A DNA stretch of 64,000 bases, taken from Streptomyces griseoincarnatus. Lineage in GTDB: Bacteria > Actinomycetota > Actinomycetes > Streptomycetales > Streptomycetaceae. The notes under the pieces are model-generated. The model ran no database searches, was not told the DNA's origin, and saw nothing but the letters and a program-made list of their open reading frames with translations. This document shows, one piece after another, positions 26,154-34,874 of the stretch (its first letter is position 1; the number at the start of each line of letters is the position of its first letter). Location of the stretch: contig BMTH01000004.1 of assembly GCA_014649575.1 (NCBI GenBank), forward strand, positions 248,001-312,000. The letters are read 5' to 3'. The position numbers and the translations under genes were made by a program.

Positions 26154-27623
26154 ATGACGGACGCCGTCGTCGTCGGCTCCGGGCCGAACGGTCTGGCCGC
26201 CGCGCTCACCCTTGCCCGTGCCGGGCTCCGGGTCGAAGTGTTCGAGGCACATGAGCGCATCGGCGGGGGGCTGCGCACGGAAGCGCTGTTCGACTCCGAG
26301 GTGTTCCACGACATTTGCGCGGCCGTCCACCCCATGGCACCGGCGTCCCCGTTCATGCGGTCACTCGACCTGGAGGCGCACGGCGTCGCGCTGCTGCACT
26401 CACCCGCCGCCTACGGCCACCCCCTCAAGGGCCGCCCGGCCGCCCTGGCATGGCGCGACCTCGACGCCACCTGCGCCGGGCTCGGCCGGGACGGGCAGCG
26501 ATGGCGGCGGCTGATGCTCCCCTTGATGGAGCACTCCGCGGACGTGGTGGACCTAATGCTCTCCACACAGCGCACGCCGCCGAACCCGAAGGCCCTGGCC
26601 CTCCTGGCCACCCGCCTGCCTGCCCAGGCCCTGCGCGTCGGCGGAGGCCTGCGCACGGAGGCGGCCCGGGCGCTCCTCACCGGTGCGGCCGCCCACGGCA
26701 TCGGCCGGCTCCCCTCACCGGCGTCCGCGGCCGTCGCCCTGCTGCTGGGGCACCTCGCCCACACCACCGGCTGGCCCGTCCCCCAGGGCGGCTCCCAGGC
26801 AATCGCCGCCGTCATGGCCCGGCAGATCGAAGGGCTCGGCGGCCGGATCCACACCGGGGTCCGGGTGAACAGCCTGCGGGACCTGCCGCCCCGCAGACTC
26901 ACCCTCCTGGACGTCTCGCCCCGCGAACTGGCCCGCATCGCCCCGCTGCCCAAGGGGTACCTCCGCGCACTGTCCCGCTACCGGTACGGACCGGGAGCGG
27001 CCAAGGCCGACTTCCTCGTCGAAGGAACGATCCCCTGGGCCGACCCCCGCCTCACCCAAGCCGCCACGATCCACCTGGGCGGGGCCCACGGCACGGCATC
27101 GGAACTGGCCCGAGCCGAGACCGCGACGGCCCAGGGCGTGAGGGTCCCGCACCCGTACGTCATCGTGGTCGACCCGGCCGCGGCGGACCCGGCACGGGCC
27201 GTCCGCGGCAGAAGACCGGTGTGGGCCTACGCACACGTACCCCAGGGCGATCCCCGCGACCCCCTGCAGATGATCCGTGCCGCCCTGGAACGCCACGCCC
27301 CCGGCTTCACCGACACGGTGATCGCCGAACGCGGCGTGTCGGCGGCCCAGTTGGGCGCGTACAACCCGAACTACGTCGGTGGCGACATCGCCTCCGGCGC
27401 GATGACCCTGTGGCAGACGCTGGCCCGTCCCGTCCCGCGCTGGAACCCCTACCGGACGCCTCTGCCCGGCACGTGGCTGTGTTCCTCGGCGACGCCGCCG
27501 GGTCCCTCGGTCCACGGAATGTGCGGGTACCACGCGGCCCGGGCGGCGCTGGACACCTGGCCGGAGGCGGACCGGACCGGATCCGCATCGCTGGAGCGGG
27601 ACGACCACCGGCTCGGAGTATGA
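26154..27623 (+). CDS. FAD-dependent phytoene dehydrogenase-like oxidoreductase
   Basis: A 489-residue flavoprotein. The N-terminal dinucleotide-binding motif GSGPNGLAAA (residues 8-17) is followed by VEVFEAHERIGGGLRTE, the classic CrtI/amine-oxidase FAD motif. The PVPQGGSQAI and GGRIHTGVRV segments, and the C-terminal PGTWLCSSATPPGPSVHGMCG, match the carotenoid desaturase-like (NAD(P)/FAD) group. No carotenoid genes lie nearby, so the substrate is unknown. It is the last gene of the island operon. Confidence 0.87.
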   Translation: MTDAVVVGSGPNGLAAALTLARAGLRVEVFEAHERIGGGLRTEALFDSEVFHDICAAVHPMAPASPFMRSLDLEAHGVALLHSPAAYGHPLKGRPAALAWRDLDATCAGLGRDGQRWRRLMLPLMEHSADVVDLMLSTQRTPPNPKALALLATRLPAQALRVGGGLRTEAARALLTGAAAHGIGRLPSPASAAVALLLGHLAHTTGWPVPQGGSQAIAAVMARQIEGLGGRIHTGVRVNSLRDLPPRRLTLLDVSPRELARIAPLPKGYLRALSRYRYGPGAAKADFLVEGTIPWADPRLTQAATIHLGGAHGTASELARAETATAQGVRVPHPYVIVVDPAAADPARAVRGRRPVWAYAHVPQGDPRDPLQMIRAALERHAPGFTDTVIAERGVSAAQLGAYNPNYVGGDIASGAMTLWQTLARPVPRWNPYRTPLPGTWLCSSATPPGPSVHGMCGYHAARAALDTWPEADRTGSASLERDDHRLGV

Positions 27624-27821
27624 CGTCCTTCACGACGTCCGGAACGCCCACCCGGCCAGGCCGCCGCCTCCTTGGCCTCCTGCCGGGTGCCCCGCACCAG
27701 CGAGCGGGGCTTGACGAGCCGGTACGCCGTCTTCAGGGGCCGGAGGTCCGACGTGCGGAACTCCGACGGTGCGGGCGGGACTCAACGCGCCGTGCCCGGG
27801 CGGCACTCTCCGCCGATGTGT

Positions 27822-28268
27822 TCAGGCGACGGGGCCGTGCAGGTCCGCGCGGACGGTCTTGCCGCTGGGCGGGCAGGGGACGCAGTCCCAGTGGTCGGCG
27901 AGGGAGGCGACGAGGGTCAGGCCGCGTCCGGTCGTGCTGAGCGGGTCGGACGCGGCGTCCGTGGGGCGGGGGAGCGGGCGGAGGTCTGCGCGGGCGTCGC
28001 TGACCTCGATGCGGAGGCGGTCGGCGGCCGGGTCGAGGACGAGCCTGAGCCGGAAGCAGCGGCCGGGCACGCGGCCATGAAGTACGGCGTTGGCGGCGAG
28101 CTCCGCGACGACGAGTTCGGCGCGCTCGGTGAGGTCCGGGGAGGCGCCCCGGGAGCGCAGTTCGGTCACCGAGAGGAGCCGGGCGAGACGGGCGCCGCGC
28201 CGCGTGGACGACAGCAACTGGGAGAAAGTGTGAACGGGCGCGCCGACGTGGGGTGTTGCGTGGTTCAT
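27822..28268 (-). CDS. RsbW-like ATP-binding anti-sigma/serine kinase
   Basis: A 148-residue HATPase_c domain protein. The N-box ELVVAELAANAVLHG (around residues 53-67), a G1-like DARAD segment and a GRGLTLV G2 box are typical of the many stand-alone RsbW/SpoIIAB-type kinases of Streptomyces. It probably binds or phosphorylates an anti-anti-sigma factor encoded elsewhere. The ATG at 28268 gives the standard length; longer upstream frames have atypical composition. Confidence 0.85.
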   Translation of the reverse strand: MNHATPHVGAPVHTFSQLLSSTRRGARLARLLSVTELRSRGASPDLTERAELVVAELAANAVLHGRVPGRCFRLRLVLDPAADRLRIEVSDARADLRPLPRPTDAASDPLSTTGRGLTLVASLADHWDCVPCPPSGKTVRADLHGPVA

Positions 28269-28572
28269 GGCGCCAGAGTGGCGGCCGGACGCGGGCGGGG
28301 GCGAGTGCCGCGCCCCGTACGGAGAGTGAGCGTACGGAGGGGGAAGGCAGGCGGTACGCCGGATTCCCGCGCCGTCGTGTGAGGAATGCAGGAAGGCGGC
28401 AGCGGGTTCCCGGTGTCCCCGGAGCACGTCCGTGGCCGGGTCGGCCGAACGGTTCGGTGGTCGGTGGCCAGCGGGAAGCCTTCGCGGCGGCGTGGCGCCT
28501 CGGCTGACCCGGGCCGTGAACCGGGCGGGCCGCACCCCGGAGGGGGGTGCGGCCCGGTGGGTGTCCTTGGTG
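28269..28572. other. Intergenic region between RsbW-like gene and gene remnant
   Basis: 304 bases. It should contain the promoter of the RsbW-like gene near 28270-28340; no clear -35/-10 pair was found. The far end contains the 12-bp hairpin described separately. I see no other gene. Confidence 0.5.
28527..28555 (-). terminator. Hairpin terminator downstream of the Rpn-like remnant
   Basis: A perfect 12-bp GC stem (28527-28538 with 28544-28555) with a 5-base loop. It lies 18 bases past the stop of the leftward remnant gene. No T tract follows, as is common in Streptomyces. Confidence 0.7.
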
Positions 28573-28947
28573 TCAGTTGGCCGAGGACTCGGGGTCCGTC
28601 AGTCCTTGGCTGGGGACTGCTGTGTGTTCCGGGCTCTGGGCGGGGGCGGGGACGCGGTCCGTGGAGGAGGGGGCGGCGAAGATCTCGTCGAGGGTGGTGG
28701 CGTCGATGGCGCGGTCGAACCAGAGATCCAGGAGCGGCATGTCCGAGCAGGTGGTGACGCGCTGCCGGGTCTCCTCCGTCAACGAGAAGCCGCGGCGCTC
28801 CATGAGGCGCAGCAACTGCTCGGCCTTTCCGGCCACGCGTCCTATGTTCACCCGGCAGATGGACTCCGTGCTGCGGGTGGTCCGCCCCGACGGTGGCGCC
28901 CCGAAGCGTGCCTTGGGGCCGGTCCAGAGGTAGGCGTGGTGGTGCAC
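28573..28947 (-). pseudogene. Remnant of an Rpn/PD-(D/E)XK-type hypothetical gene (C-terminal end)
   Basis: The last 70 residues (LLRLMERRGFSLTEETRQRV, TCSDMPLLDLWFDRAI, ATTLDEIF) resemble the C-terminal tail of the large Rpn/'YhgA-like transposase' group of PD-(D/E)XK proteins. Those are normally 250-300 residues with a nuclease domain in front. Here only 124 codons remain, preceded by unrelated-looking sequence, so the catalytic part is missing. I call it a decayed gene. A shortened functional protein is possible. Confidence 0.5.
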
Positions 28948-29082
28948 GGGCTGCTCCCGGAGGGCGGTGCGCCGGCCGGACGCGGGGAGGGGCCCGGTCC
29001 GGCCGGCGACAGGGGAGGGGAGGGAGGGAGGAGGGGCAGGCGCCGAGGGGAAGCGGGCCGGGTCGATACCGGCGGCGTCCAG

Positions 29083-29238
29083 TTACTCCGTGGTGAACCG
29101 CAGGGGCGCTGCGTCCGGCCGCTTGCTGTCGCCCAGCGCCCAGGCGTCCTCGCCGATCCGTGCCAGGGTCACGCACCCTTCCGTACAGGGCCGCCGCGCG
29201 CCTTCGTGAACGAGGCGGGTGACGGCGCGGCGCGAGAG
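29083..29238 (-). pseudogene. DUF397-like fragment
   Basis: Translation of the minus strand gives CVTLARIGEDAWALGDSKRP followed by DAAPLRFTTE and a TAA stop at 29085-29083. This matches the DUF397 pattern CVEVA...VRDSKDPDGPALRF. There is no start codon or ribosome site in front, and similar-quality coding sequence continues after the stop codon. It looks like a broken gene. DUF397 proteins usually pair with an XRE regulator (DUF5753), absent here. Confidence 0.5.
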
Positions 29239-29253
29239 GGGAACGCCCCTCGC

Positions 29254-29886
29254 CTATGCCGGGACAGGGTCCTCGAGCATGTTCAGGGCCTGGCGGGAGA
29301 GCAGGCGCTCCGCGGCGTCGTAGCTCCAGCCGCAGTCGACGACGAGCGATCGCCATGCCGACAGCCCCAAGCACAGCCACAGACGGTCCGCCGCACCGTT
29401 CACGTCGAGATGCGGAGCCACTGCGCCGATGGAGACCAGGTGCTCCGCGGCTTCCCGAAGTGCCTGGCGGTACTGCGTGACGACGTAGTCCCACACCTCC
29501 CGCGCCTTGGCGTCGTTCGCCATGGAGGAGTAGAGCAGGTCGATGGACGGAGCGAAGCGTTCGGTGTTGTCGCGGATGCCGTGCGCCAGGCATGCGACCG
29601 CCGAGGCGAGGTCCTCGCTCCGGAACACCTCATCGAGGAGTCCGGTGGTCCGTGAGTCCGCCACGTCCGTGGCCAGGAGGGCGTGCAGGAGCTCCGTCTT
29701 GGTCCCCACGCTCGCGTACAGCGTCTTGGTCGCGACGCCGGCCGCGCGAGCGATGTGTCCCATCGTCACCTGTGCGTAGCCCTGCGCGATGAAGAGCTCA
29801 CGCGCGGCCGCCAGGATGTCCTGCCGGGTCTGAGCCGCGCCCCGCTCTCGCCGTGGCGATCGGTAACTGCGGGTCGGTGCGGACAT
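29254..29886 (-). CDS. TetR-family transcriptional repressor
   Basis: A 210-residue regulator. The N-terminal TetR helix-turn-helix (about residues 20-66: RQDILAAARELFIAQGYAQV, MGHIARAAGVATKTLYASVG) is followed by an all-helical ligand and dimerisation domain. It is divergent from the hemerythrin-like/flavin-barrel operon, with a 128-base gap that contains a palindromic operator 7 bases from its own start. It therefore very likely represses itself and the divergent operon. The inducer is unknown. Confidence 0.92.
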   Translation of the reverse strand: MSAPTRSYRSPRRERGAAQTRQDILAAARELFIAQGYAQVTMGHIARAAGVATKTLYASVGTKTELLHALLATDVADSRTTGLLDEVFRSEDLASAVACLAHGIRDNTERFAPSIDLLYSSMANDAKAREVWDYVVTQYRQALREAAEHLVSIGAVAPHLDVNGAADRLWLCLGLSAWRSLVVDCGWSYDAAERLLSRQALNMLEDPVPA

Positions 29887-29893
29887 GCCTTCA

Positions 29894-29911
29894 CCTTACC
29901 CCGAGGTAAGG
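29894..29911. promoter_or_regulatory. Palindromic operator for the divergent TetR repressor
   Basis: CCTTACC-CCGA-GGTAAGG, 7-bp perfect arms with a 4-base spacer, lies between the tetR-type start codon (29886) and the hemerythrin-like operon. Location and symmetry are those of a TetR-family operator. Confidence 0.8.
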
Positions 29912-30014
29912 GCAGGCGTATTCATTGCAGATGCTGTAACTTCAAAATGGGACTTCCCTTCCGGACGGGGAGACCGCGCACCATGCACCCCTCAACCCGA
30001 AGGTTTCGCACCCC

Positions 30015-30683
30015 ATGGACATGAACGCCGGGCGTGACTCACAAGCCGTCGTGGAAACGCGGCTCACCCATGAGACGCACAGACTGGCCACCGGGCTGCT
30101 CGTGGACGCCGCCGGCCGCCCCTCCGTGCCTCGCCAAGCGCTCGCGCAGTTGAGGGACTTCCTCGTGGTGAACCTGCGTCACCACCACGAGACCGAGGAC
30201 GAGTGGCTGTGGCCGCTCATCCTGACCGCGGCGCCCGATGTGAAGCGCGCACTCGACGACCTGAGCGAAGAACACGAACGTCTGGACGCCGCGCTCGACC
30301 GCCTCGCCGGCATCGGCCTCACCGGCGCGAAGGACCATGACGGCGGCCATCTGGACGAAGACGACCGGCACGCACTGCGCGAGGCGGCCGTCGCGGTGCG
30401 CGACAGCGTGCGCGACCACCTGGACCACGAGGAACCCGTTCTGTTCCCCGCCCTGCGGGCGCACATCACGCCCGCGCAGTGGGCGGAGTTCGCCCAACGG
30501 GTCATCGCCACCACGCCCCCGGTGGCAGGGCATCTGATGATCGGCCTCCTCGACGAAGTGGGCACACCGGCCGAGGTGGAGTCGATATTCGTGAACATGC
30601 CGGCGCCGGTGAAGTCGCTGCTGCCCGCCCTGCGCGACCAGGCCGCCGCCGACCTGCGAGTGCTGCGAGGAGCCGGCTCGTGA
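30015..30683 (+). CDS. Hemerythrin-like (HHE) domain protein
   Basis: A 222-residue helical protein with the diiron ligand pattern: an N-terminal His (THETHRL), HHHETEDEWLWP, SEEHERLDAAL and HLDHEEPVLFP. These proteins bind two irons and react with O2, NO or peroxide. The C-terminal ~70 residues are a further helical segment. It is divergent from the TetR regulator and coupled by a GTGA overlap to a flavin-barrel protein, suggesting a stress or nitric-oxide response pair. Confidence 0.88.
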   Translation: MDMNAGRDSQAVVETRLTHETHRLATGLLVDAAGRPSVPRQALAQLRDFLVVNLRHHHETEDEWLWPLILTAAPDVKRALDDLSEEHERLDAALDRLAGIGLTGAKDHDGGHLDEDDRHALREAAVAVRDSVRDHLDHEEPVLFPALRAHITPAQWAEFAQRVIATTPPVAGHLMIGLLDEVGTPAEVESIFVNMPAPVKSLLPALRDQAAADLRVLRGAGS

Positions 30684-31660
30684 CGGACACACACCTCACC
30701 TGGCCGGACACGGCGTACGAGGCGTTCACGGGCGACCTGACCGTCGCGGTCGCCTACCTCACCCCCGCCGGAGGGGCGGTGGTCACCAGCGTCTCACCGG
30801 TAGGGCTCGCGAACCGGGCAGCCAACCAGGTCAGCTTCACCACCTCGCTGGGCTTCCCGAAGAAGCTGGAACGCATCCTGAACAACCCCCGCGTCGCCCT
30901 CGCCTATCACACGCGCACGCACGGATTCGCCGCCCACAGCCACTACGTCCTCGCCCAAGGCAAGGCGTCGGTGGACCTTCAGCCCTCGGCACAGCGGCTG
31001 GCAGAACTGATGGACGCCACAGAGCCGTTCCTCGGGAAGACCAAGCACGGAAGAGTGTGGGACTGGCTGCTGCGCGAATACCACCAGGAGCGCGTCTTCG
31101 TCGACGTCGGCCTGGAACGCATCACCACCTGGCCCCACCTCTCGGCACACGGACCGGCCACCGTGACCGGCCCGTCCTGGCCACAGCACCCCGCCGGACA
31201 GCGACCCCCGAAGAACGGCACGACACCCCGGATACCCGTCTCCCGGCTCGCCCGGCGGATCGCCGCCCTCCCGCATCGTCTGCTGGCGTACGAGGGGGCC
31301 GACGGCAGCCCCGTCATCCTCCCGGTGACGGTCACCGGACACGACGAGACCGGGCTGCGCCTCGGCGCACCACCCGAACTCCTGCCACCAGGCGGACGCC
31401 GAGCGGGATTCCTCGCCCACGCGTTCCGGCCGCAGTGCGTCGGTGTGAGCATGCGCACCGCCACCGGCTGGCTGACCGTCGACGACGGAGAGGCGTTGTA
31501 CGCCCCCCACACATCGGTCGGCATGGCAGCGCCGCCCAGCAGGACGGTCATGACCGTGGCCAACGGCCTGCTGGCCAAACAGGGACTGCGCCGCGCACGA
31601 CGCAACGGCACCACCGCGCACCTGCACAGCCTCGCGGCCGGCGTCCGCCCCGGCGCGTAG
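30680..31660 (+). CDS. PNPOx-like flavin split-barrel protein
   Basis: A 326-residue protein. Residues about 10-150 resemble pyridoxamine-phosphate oxidase-like split barrels: VAYLTPAGGAVVTSVSPVG, LERILNNPRVALAYHTR, HYVLAQGKASV. A second, more distant barrel-like half follows after about residue 185. Such proteins bind FMN or F420 and reduce or sense small molecules. The GTG start overlaps the hemerythrin-like stop, so the two are translationally coupled. Confidence 0.75.
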   Translation: MTDTHLTWPDTAYEAFTGDLTVAVAYLTPAGGAVVTSVSPVGLANRAANQVSFTTSLGFPKKLERILNNPRVALAYHTRTHGFAAHSHYVLAQGKASVDLQPSAQRLAELMDATEPFLGKTKHGRVWDWLLREYHQERVFVDVGLERITTWPHLSAHGPATVTGPSWPQHPAGQRPPKNGTTPRIPVSRLARRIAALPHRLLAYEGADGSPVILPVTVTGHDETGLRLGAPPELLPPGGRRAGFLAHAFRPQCVGVSMRTATGWLTVDDGEALYAPHTSVGMAAPPSRTVMTVANGLLAKQGLRRARRNGTTAHLHSLAAGVRPGA

Positions 31661-31828
31661 CCCGGATTCCGGACCGACCTGAAATCACGTGAGGGTGACA
31701 GCTGCGTGGAGGTCGCGATCGCCGAACAGGCGGTTCACGTCCGGGACTCCAAGGACGTGACCCGCCCGTCCTTCGCCGTCGGCCGGGAAGGCTGGGGGCA
31801 GTTCGTGCAGTTCGCGGCGGAACGCTGA
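31661..31828 (+). pseudogene. DUF397 remnant
   Basis: In the frame of the preceding gene, directly after its stop codon, the translation reads REGDSCVEVAIAEQAVHVRD, then SKDVTRPSFAVGREGWGQFV and a TGA. This is the complete C-terminal core of DUF397 (GDSCVEVA...VRDSKD...W..FV). No start codon is present and the usual WRKSSYS opening is reduced to LKSRE. It is therefore a 5'-truncated copy. Confidence 0.75.
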
Positions 31829-32052
31829 GCGACTTCTGGGCGCGCCGTCCGCTTGAGTGGCGGGCGGCACGCCCTCACCGTGTCTCGTTCGTGGGGCCGT
31901 GCCCGAGGGCCGCGCGGTCGATGAAACGGTCACCGAGATCGTCCGCACGAGCGATCCGCGTCTACGTGTTGAAGGTGTCAACACACTGCTCGCGCGTGAA
32001 CTTCGCAGGCGTGTACGAAGTTGGGGCCCGGGTGGGCGTGACGTCGGTCCCC

Positions 32053-32661
32053 CTACTCCCCGAGCGAAGCCACCGCCTCCTCGTAACCCCCCGTCGGCGG
32101 AGCCGTGTCCGGCCCGTACACCAGGTTCAGCACCCCCGTGCCGAACGTCTCCGACTTCAGCAGCTTCAGCGGGATGGAGGGCTCCCCCTCGTCGAACAGG
32201 CGCATCCCCTTGCGCACGGCGATCGGGTGTACGAGGAGCTGCAGCTCGTCCAGCAGCCCGGCCGCGAGGAGCTGCCGGATGACCGAGATCGAGCCGCTCA
32301 GCCCGATGTCGCCGCCCGGTTCCCGCTTCAGCGCGGCGGCCACCTCGGCCACGTCACCTTGCGCCTGCTCGGAGTTGCGCCACTGGAAGTCGAGAGGGCT
32401 GCGGGAGAACACGATCTTCCGCATGTCGCCGAGCTGCTTGGCGAAGCCCGCGTCCTCCCCTCCCGCCGCCTCCCGTTCCGGCCAGGCGCCGGCGAAGCTG
32501 TCGTAGGTCACGCGGCCGAAGAGCATGGTGTCTGCGTTGCTGAGACCCGCGCCCACGGCCGCGCCCATCTCGTCGTTGAAGTACGGGAAGTGCCACTGGT
32601 CGGGCGCCTCGACGACGCCGTCGAGCGAGATGAACACGCTGGCCACGATCTTGCGGGACAT
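32053..32661 (-). CDS. RibD C-terminal/dihydrofolate reductase-like protein
   Basis: A 202-residue protein with MSRKIVASVFISLDGVVEAP at the N-terminus, typical of the stand-alone RibD_C group. MLFGRVTYDSFAGAWP and DIGLSGSISVIRQLLAAGLLDE are the NADP-binding segments. These reductases are common in Streptomyces and their substrates are mostly unknown. It is isolated, with a 58-base gap to the symporter gene on the same strand. Confidence 0.9.
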   Translation of the reverse strand: MSRKIVASVFISLDGVVEAPDQWHFPYFNDEMGAAVGAGLSNADTMLFGRVTYDSFAGAWPEREAAGGEDAGFAKQLGDMRKIVFSRSPLDFQWRNSEQAQGDVAEVAAALKREPGGDIGLSGSISVIRQLLAAGLLDELQLLVHPIAVRKGMRLFDEGEPSIPLKLLKSETFGTGVLNLVYGPDTAPPTGGYEEAVASLGE

Positions 32662-32719
32662 GGGGCCCTCCTGAGGTGTCGGTCCGTGTACTGGTTACGA
32701 CCGTGGCAGTCCCCGGAAC

Positions 32720-34294
32720 TCATCGCTGGACGGCACGCGCATGCGTGACTCCGGACGGCCGCCCCGCCCCGCCCGTCCGGCGACGCCGGTCCGTGACACT
32801 GCCCAGCCAGCCCAGCAGGAACCCGGCCGGCACCGTCACCACCCCCGGGATCGTCACGTCCCACAGCCGGAAATCGTGGCCCGGCATGATCGACGTGGGC
32901 GTGCCCGAGGCGTACGGCGACACCACCAGCGCGACCACGCACACCGCCGTCGCGCCCCACAGGCACCACAGGGCGCCGCGGGCGGTGAACCCGGGCCAGT
33001 ACAGGGCGTACAGCAGGACCGGAGCGAGGGCGGCGCCGCAGAGGGCGAGCCAGAGCGTGGAGACCACGACCAGGTTCCAGTCGGCGCACACGACGGCCAC
33101 GGCCGCGGCGGCCAGCCCGGTCAGCGCGGCCGACCAGCGCGACGCGGTGCCGTCGAGCCGCCCGGCCTGCCGGTCACCGGTGGCGGCCAGTACGTCCCGG
33201 CCGAGAGTGATCCCGGCGGCCAGGGTGACGTCCACGACGGCTGCAAGCGCGGTGAGGAAGAGGACGCAGGCGAGGGCAGCGACCAGGAGGCCGCCGTCGT
33301 CCAGCGCCCGCCCCAGCAGCAGCGGCGTGAACACCTGCGCCGACGGACCGGCCTCCCGCAGCACCGTGCCGACCAGTGCAGCGGCCCCCACACCGACGAC
33401 GGCGAGAGCCCCGTACAGCAGGACCAGCTCACCGAGCATCCAGCGGCCGACGGTACGGGCCCCGCGCGGGCTCTTGGTCGCGATGGCCCGCATCAGCACG
33501 GCGGGCATGGCGAGCGTGGCCATGGTCATGCCGAAGATCTGGCCGACCCGGTTCACCGCCCCGACCCACCCGTCACCGGTGTAGCCACCCGGCCGCAGGA
33601 ACGCCTCTCCCGTCCCCGACCCGAGCGAGGCCGCGTCGAGCAGCCGCCCCAGGTCCCCGCCGAAACGGTGGAGGACGAGCACGGCGGCGACCACCAGCAC
33701 GGGCAGCGCGATCGCCGACTTGGTGATCATCACCACCCCCGTGCCCCGGATGCCGCCGCTGACGGCCAGCGCGGTCATCACACAGCCGATGACGACGATG
33801 CAACCGGTCCGGGCTCCCGGCTGCCCGAGCAACGCGGCGGCGACATTCCCGACGACCACCAACTGCACGACCAGCAGCGGGAAACAGACCATCAGCGTCA
33901 CCACACCCCACGCCACCCGCACGGCGGACCCGCCGCTGCCACGCGCGTCCAGCAGGTCCGGCGCGGTCAGCGAGGCGTGCGCCCGCAACGGCTCGATGAC
34001 CAGCACGAGGAAGAGGAGCACACCGACGAGGCTGCCCAGCATGACGCCGAGTCCGTCGAACCCGGTCGTGGCGACCATGCCCACCAGCACGGTGACGGTC
34101 GCGACGGTCGTGGTGTCGCCGCCCATCGCGATGCCCTGCTGCCAGGAGCGCAGCCGCCGGCTGTCGGACCGCACGAGAGCGCGGTCGTCCTCGTCGGCGC
34201 CGGTGATGACGCACAGCATCAGGCAGATGACGACGAACACGGAGAACACGGCGAAGACGAGCGACCGTGAGGAGGAGTCGAGCAACGCGGTCAT
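32720..34294 (-). CDS. Sodium:solute symporter (SSS family, ActP/MctP-like)
   Basis: A 524-residue protein with 12-13 hydrophobic segments in the LeuT-like SSS order. The family region near residues 90-110 and segments such as GVVMITKSAIALP and GQIFGMTMATLAMPAVLMR match cation/acetate symporters. The ATG overlaps the stop of a small membrane gene upstream (ATGA), the usual arrangement of DUF485 and ActP-type genes. It likely imports acetate or another short carboxylate with Na+ or H+. Confidence 0.87.
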   Translation of the reverse strand: MTALLDSSSRSLVFAVFSVFVVICLMLCVITGADEDDRALVRSDSRRLRSWQQGIAMGGDTTTVATVTVLVGMVATTGFDGLGVMLGSLVGVLLFLVLVIEPLRAHASLTAPDLLDARGSGGSAVRVAWGVVTLMVCFPLLVVQLVVVGNVAAALLGQPGARTGCIVVIGCVMTALAVSGGIRGTGVVMITKSAIALPVLVVAAVLVLHRFGGDLGRLLDAASLGSGTGEAFLRPGGYTGDGWVGAVNRVGQIFGMTMATLAMPAVLMRAIATKSPRGARTVGRWMLGELVLLYGALAVVGVGAAALVGTVLREAGPSAQVFTPLLLGRALDDGGLLVAALACVLFLTALAAVVDVTLAAGITLGRDVLAATGDRQAGRLDGTASRWSAALTGLAAAAVAVVCADWNLVVVSTLWLALCGAALAPVLLYALYWPGFTARGALWCLWGATAVCVVALVVSPYASGTPTSIMPGHDFRLWDVTIPGVVTVPAGFLLGWLGSVTDRRRRTGGAGRPSGVTHARAVQR

Positions 34295-34572
34295 GCCCAC
34301 CTCCGGTCGTCCGCCTCGTTCGCCGCGGCGATCCGCCGGTCGACCCGCCGCCCGTACACGAGAACCCCGTGCAGCCCGACCCCGAGCGGCACCAGGGCCG
34401 CGAGCGCCCCGAGACTCAGGCCACCGAGGACGTCCGTGCCGTACATCCCGGGCACCAGCGCGGCGCCCGCCACGTACACCAGCCACACCACGGCGATCCG
34501 CACGCCGACCCGCAGCCCCACCCCCAGCCGCAGACGCTCCGCTTCGTAGAACTCCACGACAACTCCACTCAC
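34291..34572 (-). CDS. Small DUF485-like membrane partner of the symporter
   Basis: A 93-residue protein with two membrane helices (about residues 22-42 and 48-72) and charged ends. It directly precedes and overlaps the SSS symporter gene. Its position, size and topology are those of YjcH/DUF485 proteins that accompany acetate permeases. Sequence similarity is weak, so the family name is inferred partly from context. Confidence 0.7.
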   Translation of the reverse strand: MSGVVVEFYEAERLRLGVGLRVGVRIAVVWLVYVAGAALVPGMYGTDVLGGLSLGALAALVPLGVGLHGVLVYGRRVDRRIAAANEADDRRWA

Positions 34573-34874
34573 ATACGTCGATCACGCCGATACGGGAGGT
34601 CGTGGAGTCAACCAGGGGTGGAGGGGGCGTGGGCGGGGTATTGTTCCCGCGCCCAACCGGAACCGCGGGGGACGGTGCCGGAGCACTGCACTGCACTGCA
34701 CTGCGCGAGCGAGGACCGCCGCGCCGGGGGCGAGGTCGCGCAGGGCGCAGGCGGGCGCCTTCGGACCCGCCGTCGTCGACTCCCCGCTGTCACGCAGGCC
34801 GTAGCGCATGACGCGGCGCCCGCCGACGACGAGGCGCTCGCAGAGCGCGTGGCCGGCCCCGAGCGAGCCCCTGC
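34573..34874. other. Intergenic region with a 4-copy GCACT repeat
   Basis: 302 bases between the DUF485-like start and the next leftward gene end. It contains four perfect GCACT units (34683-34702). The minus-strand frame at about 34720-34860 has coding-like composition but no start and no recognised family, and may be a relic. Confidence 0.5.

Noticed and set aside
27624..27821. Possible gene fragment on the minus strand (TAYRLVKPRSLVRGTRQEAK)
   Set aside because: The codon pattern looks coding for about 40 residues, but no start, stop context or family could be recognised.
34720..34860. Possible C-terminal gene relic on the minus strand
   Set aside because: Coding-like composition only; no family recognised and no start codon.
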